This document shows, in pieces, positions 37,214 through 46,187 of a stretch of DNA of 64,000 bases. The DNA is from CAWDDG01 sp963801065 (GTDB lineage Bacteria; Actinomycetota; Actinomycetes; Jiangellales; Jiangellaceae), in contig CAWDDG010000003.1 in NCBI GenBank assembly GCA_963801065.1, positions 124,001 to 188,000 on the forward strand. The letters are read 5' to 3'. A program made the position numbers and the translations under genes. How positions within the stretch are numbered: the first letter of the stretch is position 1; every line of letters starts with the position of its first letter. The notes under the pieces are model-generated. The model made no database searches. It saw nothing but the letters and a program-made list of their open reading frames with translations, and was not told where the DNA came from.

Positions 37214-37230
37214 GCGATATAGGGTACCCG
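37214..37230. promoter_or_regulatory. Candidate divergent promoter between wecC and wecB
   Basis: The sequence GATATAGGGTACC contains TAGGGT/TATAGG for wecB and, on the other strand, TACCCT/TATATC for wecC, nearly back to back. It is the only AT-rich patch in the 89-nt gap. Confidence 0.4.
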
Positions 37231-37267
37231 GGTTGCCGAATCGACCAGCAGGGAGACGTGCCGCCCG

Positions 37268-38338
37268 ATGAAGGTGCTCAGCGTCGTCGGCGCGCGTCCC
37301 CAGTTCGTCAAGCTCGCCCCGGTCGCTGAGGCGCTCGGCGCCACGGAGCATGAGCACGTCATCGTGCACACCGGACAGCACTATGACGTCAGGATGTCCG
37401 AGGTCTTCTTCGCTGACTTGCAGATCCCTGTGCCCGATGTGCACCTGGGCGTCGGCTCTGGCAGCCATGGCATACAGACCGGCGCCATGCTGGCCGCGAT
37501 GGACGCCGTCCTCGACGAGCACCAGCCGGACTGGGTTCTCGTCTACGGCGACACCAACTCGACCCTCGCCGGCGCCATCTCGGCGGTGAAGATGCACCTG
37601 AGGGTCGCCCATCTCGAGGCCGGACTGCGGTCCTTCAACCGGGCCATGCCGGAGGAGCACAACCGCGTGCTCACCGACCATGCAGCTGACCTCCTTCTCG
37701 CCCCGACCCAGCTGGCCATGGACCACCTGGCCAACGAGGCACTCGGTGAACGGTCAGTCCTGGTGGGAGACGTGATGACCGACGTCTGCTTCCGGGTCCG
37801 GGACGCCATCCGTGATCAGCTGCCGACACTGCCCGACGGTCTTCGGCCTGGCGGTTATGTGGTGTCGACGATTCACCGAGCCGAAAACACCGACGATGCC
37901 GAACGGCTTCGCTCGATCATCGACACGTTGGCGGCGCTCCCGGTCGCCGTGCTCTTGCTTGCCCACCCTCGGCTGGTCGTACGCTGTCACGAGTTCGGCA
38001 TCCCATTGGAGAGACCCGACTCGGCGCTACGCACTGCTGAGCCGCTCTCGTACCCACAGATGGTCGCCGCCGTGCTTCATTCGGCAGGCGTGGTGACCGA
38101 CTCGGGCGGCCTGCAGAAGGAGGCCTTCCTCCTCGGTCGTCCGTGTACCACGCTCCGGAGCGAGACAGAATGGATGGAGACCCTGATCGACCGCTGGAAC
38201 GTGCTCGCACCAGATCTCGACGGTGTGGCCGACCTGGCCGCCCGTCCTGCGCCGACGGGCGGCCAGGAAGCTCCCTATGGTGACGGCCACGCCGCCGTAG
38301 TCGTCGTCGCAGAACTGGCAAAAGCCACCCGGGCGTGA
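37268..38338 (+). CDS. wecB: UDP-N-acetylglucosamine 2-epimerase (non-hydrolysing)
   Basis: 356 aa. Interconverts C2 epimers of UDP-HexNAc (WecB; the WbpI homologue acts on the 2,3-diacetamido uronic acid). Signatures: SVVGARPQFVKLAPV, HTGQHYDVRMSEVFF, VYGDTNSTLAGAISA, HLEAGLRSFNRAMPEEHNR, STIHRAENTDDAERL, TDSGGLQKEAFLLGRPCTTL and RSETEWMET. Full length. With wbpB, wbpE and wbpD nearby it could act as a WbpI. ATG at 37268 after CAGGGAGA. Followed 7 nt later by the acyltransferase gene. Confidence 0.93.
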   Translation: MKVLSVVGARPQFVKLAPVAEALGATEHEHVIVHTGQHYDVRMSEVFFADLQIPVPDVHLGVGSGSHGIQTGAMLAAMDAVLDEHQPDWVLVYGDTNSTLAGAISAVKMHLRVAHLEAGLRSFNRAMPEEHNRVLTDHAADLLLAPTQLAMDHLANEALGERSVLVGDVMTDVCFRVRDAIRDQLPTLPDGLRPGGYVVSTIHRAENTDDAERLRSIIDTLAALPVAVLLLAHPRLVVRCHEFGIPLERPDSALRTAEPLSYPQMVAAVLHSAGVVTDSGGLQKEAFLLGRPCTTLRSETEWMETLIDRWNVLAPDLDGVADLAARPAPTGGQEAPYGDGHAAVVVVAELAKATRA

Positions 38339-38345
38339 GGCCGCA

Positions 38346-40482
38346 GTGACTGCTCGAGCCATTCCGGCACACGCTGCACCGCGTGGCGGCAGGATCGCCG
38401 CTCGGGTTCCGTCGGAGTTCCGGCCCGATATCCAGGGCCTGCGGGCCGTCGCCGTCCTTCTCGTGGTGCTGTTCCACTTGTGGCCGAATCGACTCCCGGG
38501 GGGATTCGTCGGCGTCGACGTCTTCTTCGTGATCTCCGGCTATCTGATCACCGCGCACATGTACCGTGAGGCGGCCACGACGGGAACCCTGTCACTCCGC
38601 GGATTCTGGGCGCGGCGGATCCGTCGCCTGCTGCCCGCGTCGCTGCTGGTTCTCGCGGTCAGTGCAGTGGCGACGGTGCTGTTCTTACCGGCCACCGTCT
38701 GGACGATGACAGCACGACAGATTGCCGCCAGTGCGCTGTACGTCCAGAACTGGGCGCTCGCCGCGGACGCTGTGGATTACATGGCCGAGGACAACGTGCC
38801 GACAATTGCGCAGCATTACTGGTCGCTGTCGGTCGAAGAGCAATTCTATGTGTTCTGGCCGGTACTCGTGCTCGGGCTGGTCTTCCTGGCTGGTCGACCC
38901 GTGTGGCGGCGCCCGGCGCCGATGCGGACGTTCTTGATCGTTGGTTTCGGCGTGGTCGGCGCGATCTCGCTGGCCTGGTCAGTCGTGGCGACGGCGAACG
39001 AGCAGTCGACGGCCTACTTCGTCACGCCGACACGGGTTTGGGAGTTCGTCGCCGGAGCTCTGGTGGCAATGATCGTCGTTCCGGGCGCGCGCTCCGGCAC
39101 GACCCGCGGTGCGCTGGGTTGGCTCGGCCTCGGGGCGATCGTCACGTCCGCCGTCCTCTTCGACGGCCAGAGCCTCTTTCCGGGGTGGATCGCTCTGCTC
39201 CCGGTGCTCGGGGACGGTTGCCGTCATCGTCGCCGGTGCGACACTGTCCCACAACACGTCGGCCCGGTGGCTTTCCCGCCGTCCCCTGGTCTTCATCGGT
39301 GACATCTCCTACTCGGTCTATCTCTGGCATTGGCCACTGATCATCGTGGTTCCGCACCTCACCGGGGTCGATCTGCGCACCCTGGACAAGATCGGCGTTT
39401 TCGCGGCAACTATCACCCTGGCGTGGCTCAGCAAGATCCTCGTCGAGGATCCGATGCGGACCAAGCCGTTCCTGGCGGCCATGCCGTGGCGGAGTTTCGC
39501 ATTTGCGGCTGCCGGAATGGCCGTCGTCGTCGCGGGCACCATCGTGATCACCGACGAGGTCGAGGGGCGGGCGGAGGCCGCCGAACAGGTCCCGAGCGCA
39601 ACCGGCAGCGAGTGCGTGGGCCCAGAGGCTCTCGACCCGGCGAATGGGTGCGACCCCGTTGTCGGATCCGGGCCCTTGGTCCCGCTGCCGGAGGTAGTCG
39701 TGTTGCAGAACGCCGAGCCCGACTATCCAGGGTGCCAACAGACCATCGCGCCGTCCGCCGTGAAGGTCTGTTCGATCGGCTCTGAGGACCCGAATCCCGA
39801 ACGGACCGTTGCCGTCGTCGGCGACTCCCACGCTACGCACTGGTTTGCGGCGTTCGACCGAATCGGTCAGATGCGCAACTGGAAGGTACTCACCTTCGTC
39901 AAGGCCTCGTGTCCGGTCATGGCGGCGCGTCGCGTGTTGCCCGACGAACAGACCGACGAGGGCGAACTGGGCTGCCTCGCCTGGGGTGAGAATGTGCGTC
40001 AGCAGATCGCGGCGGATGAGTCGATCTCCTACGTGTTCTCCGCTGCATACGCCAGTGCCTACGACTACGCCGAGGACCCGAATCGTCCTTTGGGCGATCC
40101 CAGGACCGAGGGTTTTCAGGACGTATGGAAGACGTGGGCTTCCAGTGGCAAGAATGTGTTCGTCATCAAGGACATCCCGCCAACGCAGGGTGACAACGTG
40201 CCCAACTGTCTGGCGAGCCACCCCGATGACCGACTGGCGTGCGCCACAGACGCGAGTGAGCTACGCGACGACGCGTCCGAGGACGCGGCCATCTCTATGG
40301 ACGATCCACGGGTACACGTGATCGACCTCACCGACCAGTTCTGTGATAGCACGAGGTGCTACCCGGTGGTCGGGGACCTCATCGTCTACCGCGACTACAG
40401 CCATCTCAGTGCCGAGTACTCCGAAGCTCTGGCACCCTATATCGCCGAACAAGTCGATCAATTCGTTGAAGTCACGCCTTAG
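38346..40482 (+). CDS. OafA/YrhL-type acyltransferase with SGNH domain, homopolymer frameshift
   Basis: Membrane O-acyltransferase (AT3) fused to an SGNH hydrolase-like domain, about 711 aa. The AT3 part begins EFRPDIQGLRAVAVLLVVLFHLWP, with GGFVGVDVFFVISGYLI and SLSVEEQFYVFWPVL, and about ten helices. The SGNH part (after about 480) has VAVVGDSHATHW (nucleophile Ser) and the late DYSHLSAEYS (catalytic Asp-His). The first frame ends in LLPVLGDG and the second resumes TVAVIVAGATLSHN; they meet at a run of four G at 39210-39213, so one extra G is probable. Expected role: O-acetylation of the surface polymer. Confidence 0.9.
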
Positions 40483-43322
40483 TTGCGCCCGGTTCTGACG
40501 GCACGCGCGGCCCTCAGCCGGTTGCGCAGCGCCGTGCCCCCTGGCGGCTCCGAGATCAGCCGGCTGACCCGTGTCGCGCCGTCGCGCCACGCCGCCTCGG
40601 GTAGCTCGCCGAGCAGCTCGGCGTAGACGTCACGGATCACCTCGGCCTGGGCGGCCCAGGAGAACCGGTGCCGCAGTTCGCCGTCAGCGGCGATTCGCCG
40701 GGCGATCTGATCGCGGTCGGCCAAGACCTCGCGGACGACGCGGGCGAAGTCGGCCACGTCGCCGGCCCGGTGGACGCCGCCCAGACCCAGCTCGGTGACC
40801 AGGTCCGCCTGCGCGGGTGTGTCGCTGGTCACGATCGGGATCCCTGCGGCGATGTACTCGCAGAACTTGTTCGTCACGGCGATGTCGTGGTTCGGGGCGT
40901 GCAGCAGCGGGCTGATCCCGATCGTCACCGTGCCCAGGTAGCGCGGCACCAGCTCGGGGTCGACGAACGGAGCGACGTGGAAGCGGTCGGCGACGCCGAG
41001 CTCTGCCGCCCGCGCCTCCATCTCGAGGGTGACCGGGTTCTCCCGGGCCACCGCGGCGAGATGGACTCCCGGCAGGGACGGCAGCGCCTCCAGGGCGGTG
41101 CCGACGCCGCGAGCCCGGTTGACCCCGCCACAGTAGGCGAGGAGTGGCACGTCCGGCGCCAGGCCGACGACATCGCGGAGGTCCTTGACCCGAGCGTCGT
41201 GGGGAACCTCGACGGGCGCGTTCAGCACGACGTCCGGTACCCGCTCGAGCCGATGGTCCCGCTGGAGCCACCGCGCCAGCGGCTCGGAGACCGTGATGAC
41301 CCGATCGGCGTCGCCGATGAACTCGCGCTCCAGGTCGCAGTAACCGGCGACGGTGCGGGCGGGTATGACGGCGATCCCTGGAACGTACTCGTGGGCGTCG
41401 TAGACGAGCTTGACGTCGCGGCCGCCCAAGGCGGCCCGGTGTGCCGCCCGCGCCCCGATGCCGAGCATGAAGACATCGTGGACGTGGATGATGTCCGGCT
41501 GCAGCTTGTCGAGCACGGTGCCCAGAACCATCTCCTGGTCCATGGCCTGCGGCATCGCCCACCGCCAGTGGCCCCACGGCAGTCGCCGGTAGGCGCGGAT
41601 CGTCCGGCTGCGCCAGGCGCCGACCCCCAGGTCGGCGGTGCCCGACGCGGTCCGCTCCTTGTCCAGGGGGCGGGCGCGGGCGTCGATGACCGCTCGCCGC
41701 ATCCGCAGAGAGCGCCACCGTATCGCCCGGGTCACCCGGGTGCCCAGGCGCTGGAACCGCCCCCGCCGCCCCGCTGTCCCCGGCCGCAGGACGTCGCGGC
41801 GATCCCGGCCGCGGTCGCCGCGGAGCTCGCGGGTGTCGTACTCCCACCGACCGAGGGCCCGCGTGTACTGCTCTTTGTCCGAGAACCACGGGCTGAGGTG
41901 GGCGAGGCGGACCTTCCATCCTGAGCTGGAGATCCGCGGCGTGATGGCCGGACAGATGACCTGGACCCGGCCCAGCTTGCGGGCGCCGCGGGCGTACCGG
42001 CCGGCGACACCCACTGCGGTCACCTCGAACCCCCACTGCGCCACCGTGTGGGCGTACTTGAGCACCCGCGAGTCGATCACGATGTCGTTGCCGGCGAGCA
42101 TCGCGACCCGCGGCCCCACCCAGTCCGGCTTCCAGTCGGCAGGCACGTCGCTCGGATCCCGCAGGAACCGAGCGAGGACCGCCGCCGACCGGCGGCCATC
42201 GTGCACTGAGCCGACGAACGCCGCGCCCCGCACAGCTACGGACCGGGCCCGGTCGCGGTCAGCCACGAGGTCGCGGACAGCCGTATCGAGCGAGTCGGGG
42301 GTGACCTCGACGATTGGCAGCTCCAGCCCGGTCTCGTCGAGGATGTGCTGGCGGACGCGGTCCGCCACGTGGCCCAGCACGACGCGGCCGGCCGCCATCG
42401 CCTCACACGCGGCGACGCCATAGCCGCCGAGCCGAACCTGGTCCACGACGATGTCGGCGTCGCGGTAGACGTCCGGCATGTCGGCCGGATCGACGTTCTC
42501 GACCCGCCGATACTCGATCAGGCCCTCGCGGGCGAGATCGCTGAGGATGGGGTCGATCAGGTCCGATCCCTTGATCGCAGACTTGCTCGGCGCGTGTGCG
42601 ACGATCGGCCGTTCGTGGTCCATGACCGGCCTGTCGCTGCTCCAGACCTCGGGTTGCACCACGACCGGGCACCACCGGCCGTTGGGGATGAAGTCGAGCA
42701 GATCCGGTGTCGACACGAACACCGGACCCGGGTAGCTGTTGAACAGGTCGACCGAGCGCCGCGCGGTCTCCTCGAGGGTGATGACCTCCTTGTCGTCCAT
42801 ATCCGGGAAGGGCGACCATCTCTCGATCTCGACGTGCAGGCTCGGGATCCGCGCCTCCGACCCGTGGGCGAGCAGGGCGACCGTGACACCGGCCTTCAGC
42901 AGCGTCGGGATGTCGTGCGACGCATCGCTCCCGTGGAGCGGCCCGAACAGGGGCCGGTTGGCCTCGATGATCACATGGGTGTAGGTCGAGGTGACGAACT
43001 GCTCGAAGTCGAGCTGCCAGGGCCGGTCGTAGTTGTACGTGTCCGCCAGCACCGAGTAGTCGGCCGGGTAGTCCAGGGCGCCCTTGTACACGGCGTAGGA
43101 GTGGGCACCGACGTCCGGGACGTGGCGCTCCGCCGCCCGCGCCCACTGCGTGCCCTGGCCGGCGAAGTTGGCCGGACCGACCATGAGGCGGATGGCGGTG
43201 GTCTGCGCGGCCGGGCGGGCCGAGCTGGGCTCTTCGCTGGCCTCCCGTTCATCGACCGGGATCCGGTGCTGCTTTCCCGTGCCAGAAGCTGGCCAATGCC
43301 TCATCGAGGCCATCACACTCAT
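40479..43322 (-). CDS. Double glycosyltransferase: GPAN-type GT-B module then GT4 module
   Basis: 947 aa. Unit B comes first (about 44-400): IRLMVGPANFAGQGTQWARA, VFVSTPDLLDFIPNGRW, HAPSKSAIKGSDLIDP, YGVAACEAMAAGRVVLGHV. Unit A follows (about 410-905): VAMLAGNDIVIDSRVLKYAH, DIIHVHDVFMLGIGARAAH, VYDAHEYVPGIAV, DRVITVSEPLARWL, TNKFCEYIAAGIPIVTSD. This is the reverse of the order at 33154. Located 78 nt downstream of the wbpB-like gene on the same strand, it is probably the last gene of that operon. Donor and acceptor unknown. Confidence 0.85.
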   Translation of the reverse strand: MSVMASMRHWPASGTGKQHRIPVDEREASEEPSSARPAAQTTAIRLMVGPANFAGQGTQWARAAERHVPDVGAHSYAVYKGALDYPADYSVLADTYNYDRPWQLDFEQFVTSTYTHVIIEANRPLFGPLHGSDASHDIPTLLKAGVTVALLAHGSEARIPSLHVEIERWSPFPDMDDKEVITLEETARRSVDLFNSYPGPVFVSTPDLLDFIPNGRWCPVVVQPEVWSSDRPVMDHERPIVAHAPSKSAIKGSDLIDPILSDLAREGLIEYRRVENVDPADMPDVYRDADIVVDQVRLGGYGVAACEAMAAGRVVLGHVADRVRQHILDETGLELPIVEVTPDSLDTAVRDLVADRDRARSVAVRGAAFVGSVHDGRRSAAVLARFLRDPSDVPADWKPDWVGPRVAMLAGNDIVIDSRVLKYAHTVAQWGFEVTAVGVAGRYARGARKLGRVQVICPAITPRISSSGWKVRLAHLSPWFSDKEQYTRALGRWEYDTRELRGDRGRDRRDVLRPGTAGRRGRFQRLGTRVTRAIRWRSLRMRRAVIDARARPLDKERTASGTADLGVGAWRSRTIRAYRRLPWGHWRWAMPQAMDQEMVLGTVLDKLQPDIIHVHDVFMLGIGARAAHRAALGGRDVKLVYDAHEYVPGIAVIPARTVAGYCDLEREFIGDADRVITVSEPLARWLQRDHRLERVPDVVLNAPVEVPHDARVKDLRDVVGLAPDVPLLAYCGGVNRARGVGTALEALPSLPGVHLAAVARENPVTLEMEARAAELGVADRFHVAPFVDPELVPRYLGTVTIGISPLLHAPNHDIAVTNKFCEYIAAGIPIVTSDTPAQADLVTELGLGGVHRAGDVADFARVVREVLADRDQIARRIAADGELRHRFSWAAQAEVIRDVYAELLGELPEAAWRDGATRVSRLISEPPGGTALRNRLRAARAVRTGRN

Positions 43323-43400
43323 TATCTCTTCTGTCCCCAGGCATCGTTGCCCACTCGTGGTTCTTCAGGGGCTTGTAGATCGCGGCGGCTGTCGAGCCGA

Positions 43401-44402
43401 TCACCCGCTCTCGACCCGCGTCGAGACAGTGCGCCCCTCCCGCGCCGAGGTCAGACATGCTTCGGCCACAGCGACCGTCGCCAAGCCTTGACGCATGGTC
43501 ACGATGTCGGCGTCCTTGCCGAGCACGGCGTCTCGGAAAGCCTCGTGCTCGGTCCGCAGCGGCTCCGGCTTGGCGATCGCGTAGCGGATCATGTCGCCTT
43601 CGGTGACACCGCGGAAGCGCGCGATGTCGTCCCACTCGGTCTTGACGATCCCGTTGGCGTGGAAGGTCAGGTCGGCGTGCAGCGTGTCGGCCACGAACGT
43701 GCCCCGCTCACCCGTCACGACCGTGACCCGCTCCTTCATCGGCGAGAGCCAGTTGACGAGATGGCTGGTGACGGTGCCGTCGGCGAGCTGGCCGGTCACC
43801 GCGACCAGATCCTCGTACTCGCGTCCGCTCTTGTGCGCGGTTCGAGCCGCCACCGACGCGAAGGGCTGCTGTGCCACCCAGGCGGTCAGGTCGATGTCGT
43901 GCGTGGCAAGGTCCTTGACGACGCCGACGTCGGCGATCCGGGACGGGAACGGGCCCTGCCGCCGGGTGATGATCTGGTACACCTCCCCGAGCTCGCCGGC
44001 CTCGAGCCGGGAGCGCAGGCTCTGCAGCGCGGGGTTGTACCGCTCGATGTGTCCGACCGCGCCGACCAGGTCCGCCTGCTCGAAGGCCTCCGCCAGCTTC
44101 CGGGCGCTTTCGACGTCCCTGGCCAGCGGCTTCTCGATCATCGTGTGCACGCCGGCCGCCGCCAGGGTCAGCCCGACCTCGTCGTGCAACGCGGTCGGCA
44201 CGGCGACCATGCAGTAGTCGACGCCGGTCGCGATCAGCGCCTCGACGTCCGGCAGTACGTCCAGGCCCCCGGCCGCCCCGTGCGGGTCACCGCCGGCGTC
44301 GGCCACCGCGACGAGATCGACCCCGTCGAGCGATCCAAGGACACGCGCGTGGTGCCGGCCCATCATGCCAAGGCCGATCAATCCTGCCCGCAGCTTCGGC
44401 AT
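43401..44402 (-). CDS. Gfo/Idh/MocA oxidoreductase (WbpB/WlbA-like)
   Basis: 333-aa NAD-dependent sugar-nucleotide oxidoreductase. It has the Rossmann start LRAGLIGLGMMGRHHARVL, the conserved EKPLARDVESARKL with the EKP motif (about 94-96) and the active-site region YNPALQSLRSRL / THDIDLTAWV. WbpB/WlbA oxidises C3 of UDP-GlcNAcA to the 3-keto form for WbpE. The neighbours wbpE-like and wbpD-like strongly support this. The start ATG shares one base with the stop of the wbpE-like gene (ATGA). Confidence 0.86.
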   Translation of the reverse strand: MPKLRAGLIGLGMMGRHHARVLGSLDGVDLVAVADAGGDPHGAAGGLDVLPDVEALIATGVDYCMVAVPTALHDEVGLTLAAAGVHTMIEKPLARDVESARKLAEAFEQADLVGAVGHIERYNPALQSLRSRLEAGELGEVYQIITRRQGPFPSRIADVGVVKDLATHDIDLTAWVAQQPFASVAARTAHKSGREYEDLVAVTGQLADGTVTSHLVNWLSPMKERVTVVTGERGTFVADTLHADLTFHANGIVKTEWDDIARFRGVTEGDMIRYAIAKPEPLRTEHEAFRDAVLGKDADIVTMRQGLATVAVAEACLTSAREGRTVSTRVESG

Positions 44403-45493
44403 CAGGCGCCCGCCTTCGCCACGGTGTTGACAGCGGTGACGATCCGGTCCAGGTCGTCATCGGAGAGCGATGGGTGCACGGGCAGCGACAGTGCCTCGCG
44501 TGCCGCCCTCTCGGTCTCGGGGAGGTCGAGCGACAGCCGGAAGGACGGCAGGCGGTGGTTCGGGATCGGGTAGTACACGCCGGTGCCCACGCCGTGCTCG
44601 TCCGCGAGCGCCTTGGCGAAACCGTCGCGGTCGTCGGCGACGCGGATCGTGTACTGGTGGTAGACGTGAGTGGCCTCGGCGGCGACCGGTGGCACGGTCA
44701 CTCCCTCGAGATGCCGGTCGAGGAAGCGCGCGTTGGCCTGACGCTGCTCCGTCCAGGCCGGCAGCTTCGCGAGCTGGGCCCGTCCGATAGCGGCGTGGAC
44801 GTCGGTCATCCGGACGTTGAAGCCCACGATCTCGTTCTCGTACCGGTGCTCCATGCCCTGGTTGCGGAGTAGACGCACCTGCCGGGCGATCTCCTCGGTT
44901 TCACACGAGACCATGCCCCCCTCGACCGAGGTCATGTTCTTGGTCGGGTAGAGGCTGAACATCGCGAACGTGCCGAACGATCCGACCGGTGCACCGTGCC
45001 AGGTGGCGCCGTGCGCCTGGGCGGCGTCCTCGAAGAGCCGCAGGCCGTGCTTCTCCGCGACCGCTGAGAGGCCCCCGATGTCGGCCGGTTGTCCATAGAG
45101 GTGCACCGGCATGATTCCGGCGGTGCGTTCCGTGACGACCGCCTCGACGGCAGCCGGGTCGAGGCCGAAGGAGTCGGGCTCGATGTCGGCGAAGACGGGC
45201 GTGGCCCCCGTCAACGCGACCGAGTTCGCCGTCGCGGCGAAGGTGAAGGAGGGGACGATCACCTCGTCGCCCGGGCCGACTCCGGCAGCCAGCAGCCCCA
45301 GGTGCAGGCCGGCCGTCCCCGAGCTGACCGCGACGGTTGTCCGGCCACCCACCAGGGCGTCGGCGAACTCCTGCTCGAACGTCGCGACCTCTGGTCCCTG
45401 GGCGATCATGCCGCTGCGCAGCACGCGGTCGACCGCAGCGCGCTCCTCGTCCCCGATGATCGGCTTGGCGGCCGGGATCATCCCGGTGTTCAT
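44402..45493 (-). CDS. DegT/DnrJ/EryC1 aminotransferase (WbpE/WlbC-like)
   Basis: 363-aa PLP sugar aminotransferase. MIPAAKPIIGDEERAAVDRVL, VSSGTAGLHLGLLAAGVGPG, FEDAAQAHGATWHG, the PLP lysine region FSLYPTKNMTSVEGGMV and NVRMTDVHAAIGRAQL are typical. WbpE aminates the 3-keto sugar nucleotide made by WbpB, giving a UDP-3-amino-GlcNAcA. I use the ATG at 45493, where the family begins, instead of a longer upstream frame that overlaps the wbpD-like gene. Coupled to both neighbours. Confidence 0.88.
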   Translation of the reverse strand: MNTGMIPAAKPIIGDEERAAVDRVLRSGMIAQGPEVATFEQEFADALVGGRTTVAVSSGTAGLHLGLLAAGVGPGDEVIVPSFTFAATANSVALTGATPVFADIEPDSFGLDPAAVEAVVTERTAGIMPVHLYGQPADIGGLSAVAEKHGLRLFEDAAQAHGATWHGAPVGSFGTFAMFSLYPTKNMTSVEGGMVSCETEEIARQVRLLRNQGMEHRYENEIVGFNVRMTDVHAAIGRAQLAKLPAWTEQRQANARFLDRHLEGVTVPPVAAEATHVYHQYTIRVADDRDGFAKALADEHGVGTGVYYPIPNHRLPSFRLSLDLPETERAAREALSLPVHPSLSDDDLDRIVTAVNTVAKAGA

Positions 45494-46113
45494 GCGTTCT
45501 CCTCTGTCTGCGCGGCCGGGGTGCCGGCCTCGGTCAGCAGTCCGTCCACCTCGACGTACTCCTCGGCCGTCTGGGGGCAGCGCCACCGGCCGCTCCCGTG
45601 ATCTTCCAACGGGACACCGGCTCGGCCGACCCACTTGATCCGCCGCGCGGGCACGCCGGCGACCAACGCGAAGTCTGGCACGTCGTGGGTGACGACCGCT
45701 CCGGCGGCCACCGTCGCCCAGCGACCGACCGTGACCGGGGCCACGCAGACGGCCCGTGCACCGACCGAGCTGCCCTCCCGGAGCGTCACGCCGACCAGCT
45801 CCCAGTCGGCCCCGCTCTTGAGCGTGCCGTCCGGGTTGACCGCCCGCGGGAACGTGTCGTTGGTCAGCACGACGGCCGGGCCGATGAAGACGCCGTCCTC
45901 GAGGACAGCCGGCTCGTAGACGAGCGCGTAGTTCTGGATCTTGCAGTTGTCGCCGACGTGGACGCCGTTGCCGACATACGCGCCCCGCCCGATGACGCAG
46001 TTGCGCCCCAAGACCGCATTCTCGCGTACCTGCGCGAGGTGCCAGATCGACGAACCATCGCCGACAATGGCGCGCTCATCGACTTCGGCTGACGGCATGA
46101 TCCGAACTGGCAC
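45490..46113 (-). CDS. Left-handed beta-helix N-acetyltransferase (WbpD/WlbB-like)
   Basis: 207 aa. Hexapeptide repeats dominate from about residue 17 to 150 (VGDGSSIWHLAQVRENAVLG, IGRGAYVGNGVHVGDNCKIQ, VGARAVCVAPVTVGRWATVA), with the conserved VLTNDTFPRAVNPDG loop. WbpD acetylates the 3-amino group of the UDP-3-amino sugar. The GTG at 46113 follows GAGGAG by about 11 nt; an upstream start at 46209 would overlap the GT gene, and ATG 46098 is also possible. Its stop region overlaps the wbpE-like start. Confidence 0.86.
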   Translation of the reverse strand: MPVRIMPSAEVDERAIVGDGSSIWHLAQVRENAVLGRNCVIGRGAYVGNGVHVGDNCKIQNYALVYEPAVLEDGVFIGPAVVLTNDTFPRAVNPDGTLKSGADWELVGVTLREGSSVGARAVCVAPVTVGRWATVAAGAVVTHDVPDFALVAGVPARRIKWVGRAGVPLEDHGSGRWRCPQTAEEYVEVDGLLTEAGTPAAQTEENA

Positions 46114-46187
46114 GGTGAAGCGGTCTCCTCGTTGGGGCCGCTCAGCCGGCGTCCCTCGTTGTCTCAGACGGTGGTCCAGATTACCCG

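Noticed and set aside
42345..44573. 742-aa plus-strand frame
   Set aside because: Antisense to the GT and oxidoreductase genes; no conserved motif.
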